Positions 9,162 through 17,453 of a DNA stretch of 64,000 nucleotides are shown here, piece by piece. The DNA lies in NCBI RefSeq assembly GCF_044784365.2, contig NZ_CP173065.2; one strand, 5' to 3'. Position 1 is the stretch's first letter, and every line of letters begins with the position of its first letter. Origin of the DNA: Cetobacterium_A somerae (GTDB taxonomy: Bacteria > Fusobacteriota > Fusobacteriia > Fusobacteriales > Fusobacteriaceae). Under the pieces are notes generated by a model, which searched no databases, was not told the DNA's origin, and worked only from the letters and a program-made list of their open reading frames with translations. A program made the position numbers and the translations under genes.

Positions 9162-9977
9162 CTATAAGCTGTAGATATTTATCATATCTGCAGCTTTTTT
9201 CAATGCTTTCTCCTTCTTTTTAGCTTCAATCTCCACGTCAAACTCTTTAAAAAGCCAGATATATTTTTTTATATCCTCCTCTGAGATGTAATCACTATGA
9301 GATTTATCATCTATATAGTCTTTTCCACTTGATATATGAGCTAAAGGTTTTTTGTTTTTCCAACTATTTTTTATTTTTTCCACATCATAGTTCTCATCCT
9401 TTGTAACTCTTGCATGATGTACATCTAAGACCATGGGTGTCTCTATTTTTTCACACAACTTCAATACTTCACTAGCTTTATAGTAGTGACAATTTTCTAA
9501 AACTAATATGCTCTTTGTATAGCTGTCTAGTTCTTTATATGTTTGAATAAATTTTTCTACTCCATCTTTTTTTCCTATATGAAGAATTAACTCGCTTATC
9601 CCTGCAAGCTTTGCAAACTGTACTTGGCTTTCCAGTATTTTCAAGGATTTTTCTATAACTTTTTCACTATCACTATTTAAAACTACAAATTGATCTGGAT
9701 GAATTATGAGCCTTATCTTAGAACTATACTCTTTTATAAGTTTTAATTTTTCTAAAATATCTCTATCCTCTCTCCAATTCCAAAGATCAGGATATGGTAT
9801 TACAGACGATGAAACTCTATAGATATAGTTGTTTTTTAAGCAAAACTTTATACACTCTAAAGTGTAATCTAAATTAAATAGTGCTGCTTCTTTAACTTTT
9901 TCTAAGTTAAAATTTTTAAGTGCATTTACACCCTTTTTCATACCTTTTCCATCTAACATACAAACAAGCCCTAGCAT
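9162..9977 (-). CDS. uvsE: UV damage endonuclease UvsE/UvdE
   Basis: The protein has 271 residues, slightly shorter than the usual 300 or so. It is a TIM-barrel endonuclease that nicks 5' of UV photoproducts. The metal-binding and family motifs are present: SSSVIPYPDLWNW, IHPDQFVVLNS, ELILHIGKK, LVLENCHYY and MVLDVHHAR. The starting MLGLVCML matches the first barrel strand, so the start is credible. It lies 12 bases after an outer-membrane protein gene on the same strand, and the two probably share a transcript although their functions look unrelated. Confidence 0.9.
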   Translation of the reverse strand: MLGLVCMLDGKGMKKGVNALKNFNLEKVKEAALFNLDYTLECIKFCLKNNYIYRVSSSVIPYPDLWNWREDRDILEKLKLIKEYSSKIRLIIHPDQFVVLNSDSEKVIEKSLKILESQVQFAKLAGISELILHIGKKDGVEKFIQTYKELDSYTKSILVLENCHYYKASEVLKLCEKIETPMVLDVHHARVTKDENYDVEKIKNSWKNKKPLAHISSGKDYIDDKSHSDYISEEDIKKYIWLFKEFDVEIEAKKKEKALKKAADMINIYSL

Positions 9978-9989
9978 TTTACCACCATC

Positions 9990-10832
9990 CTAAAATCTAT
10001 ATCCTATATCTATGGCTACTGAATCTTTTGTTCCCCAAGTTGTTTCTACCATTAAAGTCATATTATTTGAAAGTTGAATAAATACTCCAGCTGCAGGAGA
10101 TATTTCATCTAATTCTAAATCTATAGTGGCATTTAAATCTCCAATTCCAGCTTTAACTTGTGTTCCCATAAGTTGATAAGTAGCTCCTAAGTATGGAGTT
10201 ATATTGGTTATAAAGGTATCTTTTGGCTTAAAGCTGTAACCTAATCTCGCATTTGAAACCTCAGCTTTTTTCTTAGCTAAACCATCTTTCATATGAATTT
10301 CCGTATAAGTATATTGAAGCATTCCAAAAACATTTTTGTACTCTCCTGCTAAAATACCTCCTATACCATAGATATCTCCCTCTGTTTTAAACTTTCCATT
10401 TAATTTTACTTTTTCTAAATGGTTGTTTATTTTATCTTCGTAGCCACCTATTATTCCATCTATAAAATTGTTTCCTGTTCCTGGTATTCCTATTTTAGGG
10501 TTTCCAGCTCTCATATCTACATCTGCTTCTAGTTGTCCATAGATTCCATAAATAGATAAAAATGGTAATACAAAGTAATCAAGCTTAACTCCCTTAACTT
10601 TAGCTTTTACTTCTATAGAATCTGGATTTACAATTTCCAAATCTACCTCATTGTTTCCAATGGGAATTTTTTTTATGTTTATATCAATGTTGCTTATCTT
10701 CCCAGCCTCTGTTTGAGTTACTCCTAATCCCGATATACCCCAACGATTCATTGGATATGGAATTCCATTCCAATACTCCTGTGCTAAAACCAGTTGTGAT
10801 AGTAAAAATAATAATCCCGTTGTTCTTTTCAT
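9990..10832 (-). CDS. Outer-membrane beta-barrel protein, function unknown
   Basis: The protein has 280 residues, with a signal peptide ending near LVLAQ. Strands with alternating hydrophobic residues run through the second half (GMLQYTYTEIHM, ARLGYSF, ITPYLGATYQLMG, NMTLMVETTWG), and the protein closes with DIGYRF. The terminal Phe is the usual recognition signal for barrel assembly. The first half carries a less regular, charged region. I do not recognise a named family. It is upstream of uvsE on the same strand. Confidence 0.75.
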   Translation of the reverse strand: MKRTTGLLFLLSQLVLAQEYWNGIPYPMNRWGISGLGVTQTEAGKISNIDINIKKIPIGNNEVDLEIVNPDSIEVKAKVKGVKLDYFVLPFLSIYGIYGQLEADVDMRAGNPKIGIPGTGNNFIDGIIGGYEDKINNHLEKVKLNGKFKTEGDIYGIGGILAGEYKNVFGMLQYTYTEIHMKDGLAKKKAEVSNARLGYSFKPKDTFITNITPYLGATYQLMGTQVKAGIGDLNATIDLELDEISPAAGVFIQLSNNMTLMVETTWGTKDSVAIDIGYRF

Positions 10833-10910
10833 GCTTTCTCCCTTAATTTTTTTCCCTTAAAACCCGTTTAAACCCTTTTTATTGTATCATATTTACTATT
10901 TTTTAATTAT

Positions 10911-10943
10911 TTTTTATTTTTTAAAATAAAAAAAGAAATCCTA
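10911..10943. repeat. 33-bp direct repeat, copy 1
   Basis: This copy is identical to 11241-11273 and offset by exactly 330 bases. The sequence is AT-only except for its end (GAAATCC). Together the copies bound the toxin-antitoxin-like segment. Confidence 0.9.
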
Positions 10944-10949
10944 TATAAC

Positions 10950-10978
10950 TTGATTTTTGTACGGAAAAAGCGTATAAT
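10950..10978 (+). promoter_or_regulatory. Promoter of a short sRNA
   Basis: TTGATT (10950-10955) and TATAAT (10973-10978) are separated by 17 bases, a near-consensus sigma-70 promoter. The predicted start is near 10985. No convincing gene follows before the terminator at 11006-11048. Confidence 0.7.
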
Positions 10979-10984
10979 TCAATT

Positions 10985-11048
10985 AACAGAAATTATTAGT
11001 AAACCAAAAAGAGGAGTAACATGTCCAGTTGCCCTCTTTTTATTTTTT
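10985..11048 (+). ncRNA. Candidate antitoxin sRNA, about 60 nt
   Basis: The RNA runs from the promoter above to a hairpin (stem 11006-11014 with 11033-11041, 9 bp) followed by T-rich sequence. Bases 10995-11005 (ATTAGTAAACC) are a perfect 11-nt complement of 11112-11122, which covers the end of the Shine-Dalgarno sequence, the spacer and the first two bases of the start codon of the small hydrophobic ORF. The pairing can extend by one G-U pair. Role as a translation-blocking antitoxin is inference from this complementarity and from known type I systems. Confidence 0.6.
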
Positions 11049-11056
11049 GCATTAGA

Positions 11057-11065
11057 TGTTATACT
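11057..11065 (+). promoter_or_regulatory. Extended -10 promoter of the small ORF
   Basis: TGTTATACT is an extended -10 element (TGnTATACT). A -35 is poor: TTTTTA, 17 bases upstream, lies in the T-tract of the sRNA terminator. The expected start is near 11072, giving a leader of about 50 nt. Confidence 0.5.
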
Positions 11066-11120
11066 ATTAAAGCAGTTTGACTCTTGGAAAACTAGCCTTT
11101 CGTAGAAAGGAGGTTTACTA

Positions 11121-11177
11121 ATGTTAAAAATTTCTGTTATTATAGTTTTCTTTCTAGTTTCTAAATATATCTACTAG
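11121..11177 (+). CDS. Ibs-like 18-aa hydrophobic peptide, candidate type I toxin
   Basis: The ORF encodes MLKISVIIVFFLVSKYIY: a lysine, a run of ten or more hydrophobic residues, and a short aromatic tail. Size and character resemble the 18-19 residue Ibs toxins of enterobacteria, which insert into the inner membrane; I claim no sequence homology. It has an unusually good ribosome site, AAAGGAGG (11106-11113), 7 bases before ATG. That site is partly closed in a CCTTTC-GTA-GAAAGG hairpin (11096-11110), as in other type I toxin mRNAs. A terminator follows. The upstream sRNA is complementary to its start region. Confidence 0.55.
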   Translation: MLKISVIIVFFLVSKYIY

Positions 11178-11220
11178 AAAAGAGAAAAACTGTACAAACT
11201 AGATTGGACACCTAGTTTCT

Positions 11221-11252
11221 GGCAAGGATAAAACCTTGCCTTTTTATTTTTT
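11221..11252 (+). terminator. Terminator of the small-ORF transcript
   Basis: GGCAAGG (11221-11227) pairs with CCTTGCC (11234-11240), followed by TTTTTATTTTTT. The T-tract is the first part of direct repeat copy 2. Confidence 0.85.
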
Positions 11253-11273
11253 AAAATAAAAAAAGAAATCCTA
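11241..11273. repeat. 33-bp direct repeat, copy 2
   Basis: Exact second copy of 10911-10943. It begins at the terminator T-tract of the toxin-like transcript and ends 56 bases before the second GlsB gene. Confidence 0.9.
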
Positions 11274-11329
11274 AAGTATCTTAGAATAAAAGATTAGAAA
11301 ATAGAACTATTTTAGAAGGAGGTTGTAAA

Positions 11330-11575
11330 ATGGGAATTTTAACATGGATCATCCTTGGTATTTTAGCTGGTGCTTTAGCTAAGTTCATCATGCCCGGTGC
11401 TCAAGGTGGAGGAATAATTGCCACTATGATACTTGGTATCGTTGGAGCCTTCGTTGGAGGATTTTTAGGTAGTATTATTGGTATTGGTTCTGTTCATGGA
11501 TTAAATATTGGTAGTATCTTTACTGCAGCTTTTGGAGCCATTGTAGTTTTATGGCTTTTCAATAAATTCAGATAA
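11330..11575 (+). CDS. GlsB/YeaQ/YmgE-family small membrane protein, second copy
   Basis: The protein has 81 residues with three glycine-rich helices. It is clearly paralogous to the protein at 2689-2940: both begin with W-I-I-L-G-x-L-x-G-A-L-A and contain ILGIVGAxVGGFxGSxxGIGSV. Probable role in envelope or acid stress, without a defined activity. ATG follows GAAGGAGG. It is a single-gene transcript closed by a strong terminator just downstream. Confidence 0.87.
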   Translation: MGILTWIILGILAGALAKFIMPGAQGGGIIATMILGIVGAFVGGFLGSIIGIGSVHGLNIGSIFTAAFGAIVVLWLFNKFR

Positions 11576-11582
11576 ACAAAGA

Positions 11583-11622
11583 AGAGAGATTTCGGCCCCT
11601 TCCCCGAGATCTCTCTTTTTTT
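11583..11622 (+). terminator. Rho-independent terminator after the second GlsB gene
   Basis: A 13-bp stem (11583-11595 with 11604-11616, one G-U pair) is followed by seven T on the plus strand. The minus-strand side (TTCTTTGTTT) could weakly serve the large convergent gene too. Confidence 0.88.
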
Positions 11623-11663
11623 AATTTAAAATTATCAGTTTTTCGTGAATTTTACTTCAATTT

Positions 11664-14600
11664 TTACATAGTCCCAATTATATTTAAAAACCATCCCGTA
11701 GTTTTATAGTCCTGTTCTCCCAAAGAGTCCTTGAATCCAGAGAAGTTATATCCCCCTCCTAGCTTCATGTTTCTATCTATATTTTTATAAACTCCAAAGA
11801 TAGCCCCACTTAAAACATCCTCATTAGCTCGGTCCACTAACCACTGATATTGTCCAAAAACTTCCCAACTATTCATTACACTGTAGTTAGCCTTAAATCC
11901 TAACATATAAAGATCATTTAAATAGTTATTCTTCTCACGTCTATATCCATTTTTCATGGATATATCAAGAGATCTTGTAAATGAGTAGATTGTTTCAAAC
12001 TCCCCTATATGAGCACTAAAATCCTTATTAGTTTTACTATCCTTATCTAATATCACTGTATATCTTGATAGATAGTTTAATCTGTCATTGTCTATAGGTC
12101 TATAAGCTAGCCCCATACTGCTCTCTAAGTAACTAGTTTTATAACTATCATCTGTAAATGAGTAGTTTATTTTTCCTGCAAAAGTATACTCTTTATTATA
12201 TCTATATGTAAAAGAGTTAGTTGTTAAATACTGCTCTATATCCTCTGAACCTTTATCCTCTCTATACTCAACTCTATTTCTTAAAGTTAAACTCTCTAAT
12301 TCAGCTCTTAAATATAGTGACCCACCTCTTCGACGACTTCTCTCATCATTTGGTAAAATTAACTCACCATGTTGAATAGATCCACCTAAAGTTACTCCTC
12401 TTCTTAAATCGTAATCTATACCATAACCTTGAAGAGTAGCATTTTTACCACGCTCTTTTACAAACTGATTCTCCTGGTAGATACTTGTTCTCTCTCCAAC
12501 TCTAGCTCTTTGACCAACAGTGTATCTATCTCTAGATATCTCTCCATCTGAACTATACCCTGAATAGATATTGTAGTTATCGAAAAGTTGATAATCTCCT
12601 CCAAGCTCAAAGTAGTTTCCTGAATCACCAAAAGAGGTTCTACCATTAACTTTTAATCTATCGTTTATTCTTTTTTCAGCACCTAGAGATAGTGCATTAC
12701 TAAGTCCAGCTTTTATCTCACTATAAAGCTTTGTACTTTCATTTAAAATATACTCCAATTTAGCACTAGTTACTGTTCCTGTTTCTCTTTTTTCTCCCCA
12801 CTTCATCTGGTCTACATATTGAAACTTTAGATAACTTTTCAGATTTTCAGAGTGACTATATTTTAGTTCACTTCCAAAAGTTTCTAAAAATCTATCATCT
12901 AAGTCTGAAGCAAAGGAGTATCCACGCTCTTTTCTTTCGTACCAAGCTTTTAATTCAGCCTCTTCTAAAAGTTTTAAAGCTCCTGTAATTCTATAGGCAT
13001 TTCCAGATATTTTACTGTCATCTCTACTCACCTCTTGGAAAGTTAATCCTCCATCAAAAGACAAATAGTTACTTACGTTTGAAACTCCAGAGCTAGTACT
13101 AAACTCACCCTTTATATAGTTTCCCTTTTCATCTTTTAATTTAACCTCTACCCCCTTTAAATCGTAGTCTGTTTTCCCACGACTTTCATGAACAGCAGTT
13201 ACTCCTACACTTAGATTTTCATTTATATCTTTAACAGTTTTTACACCGTAATTTGATGAATCTACAACCTCTCCATCCTTAGGAAGATAGCTATAATCAA
13301 CCACTAAATATGCATAGTAGTCTGTGGAACTTCCACCACTTAAAGGTGTTGTAAGTATAACTCTTCCTATAAAAGGGTCAATCTCATAGTCTCTTCCCTC
13401 TTGTAAGTAGATTACCTTTTCCACAACATAGGTATCTGCATCAACAATTTTTATCCAAACTTTTTGGCTACCTTTTAACACTTCACCATTTTTTAGAAAA
13501 TATAAACTTCCACCAGTTCCTAAAAACTCATCATGTCCATACATAGTGTTTGGAGTACTCATAAATACTTTTACATTTATATCATCCTCTTTATACTCAC
13601 TTTTAAATCCATACAACTCTTTATTATAGTCCATAAACTTTGTTCCCACAAAACCAGTTTCATAGTTACCCCACATTAGGTATGATTTTTTATGCTCTAA
13701 CTTTAGGTAAAGCTTTCCATTTGTATTTACCTCTTTTCTAATTTTAGAGTCATCCCCATAAGTTGGATAATAAACATAGTCATCATCTGTAACTCTCTCT
13801 AAAAGTGTTTGATTCTTTTTATCCTTAGTATCAAAATGTAGTGTTAGCTTATAGTCTCCATAGCTACCCTTACCAAAATATGTAACTCTTGGTTTGTCAC
13901 TATCCTTTCCTATATATGCATCTACTAATCCTGTTCCCATATATGTATAATTCTTTTCAGGTTCCTTCTCTCCTTTTTGAACTATAAAGTTAAACTTTGT
14001 TAAAGAGTATGGAGTTATTCTTTTTACAAGAGGGTTTTCACTTTTAATTACACTTCCCTTTGGTAAACTATTTTCATCAAGTTTTACTGTAAAGTTTTCA
14101 CCAAAAGCTTTATCCACCCACTGATCTGGAAGATGAAATCTACCAAACTCATCAGCTTGAACCACAACTCCACTTGGAGTATAAACAACTGCATATGGTA
14201 TTCCTTTATCAGTTGCCTCATCTATTACTTTACCAATTATAGTAGCTGTATTTAAAAGAGAGTCTCCCTTTACATCAACACTACTTTCACCTATATTTGA
14301 TATCTTACTATTTCTATTGGCTACATAACTTTGGAAAATATTTTTTCCCATATTAGCTCCAACAGTTGCTTTCATATAGAAAGTTTTACTATATTTTTCC
14401 CCTGGTTTTAAACTGAATTTTTGAAACTCTTCGTCTAAATATCTAAATCCTTTTGGAGTAGTATTTTTTAAACTTAGATTTTCGTAACTCTCTTTATCCA
14501 AATTTTCCACATTAACAGTAAATCCTACAACCTCTCCTAGCTTTATCTCACTCTTTGTAGAACTTAAACGTACTCTAACTCCCTGCTCAACCTTCTCCTC

Positions 14601-17345
14601 TTCTGAATACTCAGATAGTGGTTTTAAATAGATTGTTTGATCATCATTTGTTCCACCAGCTATTTTAGCTTTACTTTCTATAACTCCAATTGCACTGCTA
14701 TCTATATCAGCTTCTACTAAAAACTCTATCGTTACTCCAGGACCTATATCTACCTTTGTATTTAAATCCTCTCTTCCAGATACCTCATTTTTTAAATATG
14801 TATACTTTTTAAATCTACTAGATTCATCTTTTGCTCCTAAATATGTTACTTTCCAATTTGAGAAAGCTCTTCCATAACGCTTCCCCTCTTTCTCAGTTGT
14901 AACTTCAGAAAGTATGTCCTCTATAGGAATAGAACGACCATATCCATCACCTTTATTTTTGATAGTAAGCATGTATTTAAGTTTATCTCCAGGTTTATAT
15001 ATACCATTTTCAGGTTCTAAAAGAGTCTTTTCTCCACTTATAGAACTGCCAACACTTCCCAGTTCATCAGTGGTTTTTCCCATTCCATTTACAACAAAGC
15101 TCATTCCACTTAAAGTCCCAATAGCTTTATCTGAAACTATTCCTGATATCTCAAAAGTTATACTACTTTTAGGAGCAAAATCTACACTCTTTTTTATATA
15201 GTTTCCTGTGTCTCCCATTTTAGATGTTATAACTGTCCTTGGGTCACTACTTTTTACACTTATATTTATTCCCTCTAAAACTTTCTCTTTTACATCTGAT
15301 CCAGCTACTAAAGCTTTTATCTCATCTAAATTACTTTCAACACTTAAATTATCTAAAAATCCCTCTCCTATATTTTTTAAAGTAGCTTCATAAGTTACCA
15401 TATCTCCAGGTTTATATCTCACACCACTAGTTACTATTTTTCCATTTACACTTTTCAAACTACTTGAAAACTCTAGTTTTCCAGGTAAAGATTTAACTTC
15501 ACTCTCTTTTACATCTTCACCATAAATAGATTTCATATGTATACTATCAAAAATACTGTTTTTAGTGACACCTTTAAAATTATATTTTATCTCCTGTCCA
15601 GGGTATAGAATTGGAGTCTTCTCAATTGGTGAATCATTTTTAAAAGCAGTTACTTTTTTATTTTCAATTCCAGAAGCTGAAACTAAAGCTTCATCTACAC
15701 TTAATCTGTATTTTTGTTCGTATGCAGTTCCGTAACCTCTATTTTTCAAAGTGATAGTATAATTTATCTCTTCACCAGCTTTATAACTATCTTTTGAAAC
15801 TTTTAAACTATGAGTTACATCACTTTTTTCCATCTTTGCAACTACCTTATCTTTAACAATATCTCCCACTGATTCTTTAGCAACTTTTCCTTTTACTCTA
15901 TACTCTACAAACCCTCCAGGTAAGATATTTAAAATATCATCTCCCTCTGAAGTTTCATCCACTATTATTCCCTTATCTCGAGATATTTTTTTATCACTAG
16001 ATGAAAAAGCTAAAATCTCTCTTCCATTTACAGATTTTGTTTTTAAACTATCTATATTACTATTAAATCTATAGTTATTTAAAATTCCAAGACCTTTATT
16101 TTCAACTTTAAAAAGATATTCTACATAACCTTCTGATGTATATCCCTTTAGTTTTTTATTTCCACTTTTATCCAAATAGCTCTCTAATTGGGAGGTTACC
16201 TTAGGTTCTGAACTGTGTGATGAAATTTTATTATTGACCGTATGACTATCAATCAATACTTTTGATTCTATATCACTAACACTAAAATCATCTACATACA
16301 CACTATATTTTTTTATAATTTTTTTTCCTTTTCCTAAAGCTATTACCTCTTTTAAACTAGTCTCATTTTTAGGAAAAGCTTTAACAACCTCTCCCTTCCA
16401 GTTCACTACTTCACTTTTATTCACTAAAAATTCCAAAGGAATATTACTACCATTTCCTTTTCCACTATTTTTTATCTCTAACTCATATGTGTACTCTTTT
16501 CCAGGAGAGTATTTTTCAGTATTTAAAAATTTTATATCTAAACTATATGGCTCGCTTTTAGTAACTAAACCTTTATACTCAATATCACCTAAAATATTCT
16601 CGTTTATTTTACCTTTTATCTCATAGATTAAGCTCTCTCCAAAAGGGATATCCATCTCACTTTGAACATTTTCTCTATTACTTTTAACCTCTATATTTGA
16701 AAGAAGTAGCTCTTTTTTCCCATTTAAAGTTGGTACTAAAACTTTATCTATACTCTCATCTAACTTGAAGTTATTCAGATATCCTGGGCCATCAGGTTCA
16801 ACTACAACTTTATAGTTTATATAGTCCCCAGGAGAGTAAGTTTTTAAATCTACCTCTCTTTTTATTTTAGCTTTTGAACCTAACACTTCACCTTTATATG
16901 TTCTTTTTTCTAAAAGTTGATTATCCTCATAAATTGTAACTATATTTTTTATCTCTTGAGATAAAAGTTTTGGATTTGGTGTAGCTACAATCTCGTATTT
17001 TATACTCTCCTCTGGAAGTAACTCTACAATCCTATCATCTAAAAGATCTCTATCTCCTGTACTAATTTTTTTACCATTTTTAAATATCTCCCAAGAGGTA
17101 AATGCCTCTCCTTCAACATCTAAGAATCCTTCACCACTATTTGCTAACTGCCCCTTAACTTTTGTTAAATCATTTACTATCTGAATATCTCTTTTAGGAC
17201 TATTTTCATAGTTTGAAATTACAATATCATATGTAAAGGCCTTTAGTGGGTTAATCTCCCTACCGTAGAGAGTTTCTAATAAAACTATTAAAGTTATTAA
17301 AATTTTTAGTAAAAATAGTAGCTTTTTCACTCTCTCCTCCTTCAC
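11664..17345 (-). CDS. Very large outer-membrane surface protein with DUF11-like repeats, a carboxypeptidase-regulatory domain and a C-terminal barrel
   Basis: The protein has 1893 residues. An N-terminal signal sequence (hydrophobic 8-26) is followed by about seven degenerate repeats across the first 1050 residues. Each begins with a pattern like YKPGDxxxYxxxxKNxGxG (for example YKPGDMVTYEATLKNIGEG), typical of DUF11/immunoglobulin-like surface repeats. Then comes a carboxypeptidase-regulatory-like domain (IIGKVIDEATDKGIPYAVVY), and about 700 residues of amphipathic strands that resemble an outer-membrane barrel. The C-terminus (WFLNIIGTM) lacks the usual final aromatic. Likely role: cell-surface adhesion or scaffold. 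It is monocistronic and its direction is opposite to the GlsB gene. No protease or sortase motif was seen. Confidence 0.75.
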   Translation of the reverse strand: MKEERVKKLLFLLKILITLIVLLETLYGREINPLKAFTYDIVISNYENSPKRDIQIVNDLTKVKGQLANSGEGFLDVEGEAFTSWEIFKNGKKISTGDRDLLDDRIVELLPEESIKYEIVATPNPKLLSQEIKNIVTIYEDNQLLEKRTYKGEVLGSKAKIKREVDLKTYSPGDYINYKVVVEPDGPGYLNNFKLDESIDKVLVPTLNGKKELLLSNIEVKSNRENVQSEMDIPFGESLIYEIKGKINENILGDIEYKGLVTKSEPYSLDIKFLNTEKYSPGKEYTYELEIKNSGKGNGSNIPLEFLVNKSEVVNWKGEVVKAFPKNETSLKEVIALGKGKKIIKKYSVYVDDFSVSDIESKVLIDSHTVNNKISSHSSEPKVTSQLESYLDKSGNKKLKGYTSEGYVEYLFKVENKGLGILNNYRFNSNIDSLKTKSVNGREILAFSSSDKKISRDKGIIVDETSEGDDILNILPGGFVEYRVKGKVAKESVGDIVKDKVVAKMEKSDVTHSLKVSKDSYKAGEEINYTITLKNRGYGTAYEQKYRLSVDEALVSASGIENKKVTAFKNDSPIEKTPILYPGQEIKYNFKGVTKNSIFDSIHMKSIYGEDVKESEVKSLPGKLEFSSSLKSVNGKIVTSGVRYKPGDMVTYEATLKNIGEGFLDNLSVESNLDEIKALVAGSDVKEKVLEGINISVKSSDPRTVITSKMGDTGNYIKKSVDFAPKSSITFEISGIVSDKAIGTLSGMSFVVNGMGKTTDELGSVGSSISGEKTLLEPENGIYKPGDKLKYMLTIKNKGDGYGRSIPIEDILSEVTTEKEGKRYGRAFSNWKVTYLGAKDESSRFKKYTYLKNEVSGREDLNTKVDIGPGVTIEFLVEADIDSSAIGVIESKAKIAGGTNDDQTIYLKPLSEYSEEEKVEQGVRVRLSSTKSEIKLGEVVGFTVNVENLDKESYENLSLKNTTPKGFRYLDEEFQKFSLKPGEKYSKTFYMKATVGANMGKNIFQSYVANRNSKISNIGESSVDVKGDSLLNTATIIGKVIDEATDKGIPYAVVYTPSGVVVQADEFGRFHLPDQWVDKAFGENFTVKLDENSLPKGSVIKSENPLVKRITPYSLTKFNFIVQKGEKEPEKNYTYMGTGLVDAYIGKDSDKPRVTYFGKGSYGDYKLTLHFDTKDKKNQTLLERVTDDDYVYYPTYGDDSKIRKEVNTNGKLYLKLEHKKSYLMWGNYETGFVGTKFMDYNKELYGFKSEYKEDDINVKVFMSTPNTMYGHDEFLGTGGSLYFLKNGEVLKGSQKVWIKIVDADTYVVEKVIYLQEGRDYEIDPFIGRVILTTPLSGGSSTDYYAYLVVDYSYLPKDGEVVDSSNYGVKTVKDINENLSVGVTAVHESRGKTDYDLKGVEVKLKDEKGNYIKGEFSTSSGVSNVSNYLSFDGGLTFQEVSRDDSKISGNAYRITGALKLLEEAELKAWYERKERGYSFASDLDDRFLETFGSELKYSHSENLKSYLKFQYVDQMKWGEKRETGTVTSAKLEYILNESTKLYSEIKAGLSNALSLGAEKRINDRLKVNGRTSFGDSGNYFELGGDYQLFDNYNIYSGYSSDGEISRDRYTVGQRARVGERTSIYQENQFVKERGKNATLQGYGIDYDLRRGVTLGGSIQHGELILPNDERSRRRGGSLYLRAELESLTLRNRVEYREDKGSEDIEQYLTTNSFTYRYNKEYTFAGKINYSFTDDSYKTSYLESSMGLAYRPIDNDRLNYLSRYTVILDKDSKTNKDFSAHIGEFETIYSFTRSLDISMKNGYRREKNNYLNDLYMLGFKANYSVMNSWEVFGQYQWLVDRANEDVLSGAIFGVYKNIDRNMKLGGGYNFSGFKDSLGEQDYKTTGWFLNIIGTM

Positions 17346-17391
17346 AATTTTGTGTCTTTATTATAACATTTTTGAAGGGGAATAATAAAAT

Positions 17392-17425
17392 AAAAAACTA
17401 GGAGAATTTATACTCCTAGTTTTTC
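17392..17425 (-). terminator. Terminator after the decarboxylase gene
   Basis: The palindrome AAACTAGGAG / CTCCTAGTTT has T-runs on both sides. On the minus strand it ends the decarboxylase transcript and separates it from the giant gene, which is read in the same direction. Confidence 0.85.
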
Positions 17426-17453
17426 TGATATGTGTATTTATTTACTAATTTAT

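Larger units (their letters stand above)
10833..11329. other. Gene-poor 497-base segment holding a candidate type I toxin-antitoxin module
   Basis: Left to right: a GTTTAAAC-rich promoter region for the minus-strand outer-membrane gene; direct repeat copy 1; a strong promoter and short RNA; a second promoter; an 18-codon hydrophobic ORF; a terminator whose T-tract is the start of direct repeat copy 2; then the leader of the second GlsB gene. The individual parts are listed separately. Confidence 0.7.

Noticed and set aside
11021..11080. 19-codon ORF (ATG after GAGGAG) inside the candidate sRNA region
   Set aside because: It runs through the sRNA terminator hairpin and the next promoter and has no hydrophobic core; likely chance.
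11121..11177. Perfect TATAAT on the minus strand within the small toxin-like ORF as promoter of a fully overlapping antisense RNA
   Set aside because: No acceptable -35 lies 16-18 bases upstream. The tandem upstream sRNA with 11-nt complementarity is a better antitoxin candidate.
14914..15393. Plus-strand ORFs inside the giant surface-protein gene
   Set aside because: They are antisense shadows of a repetitive coding sequence with no ribosome sites or recognisable products.
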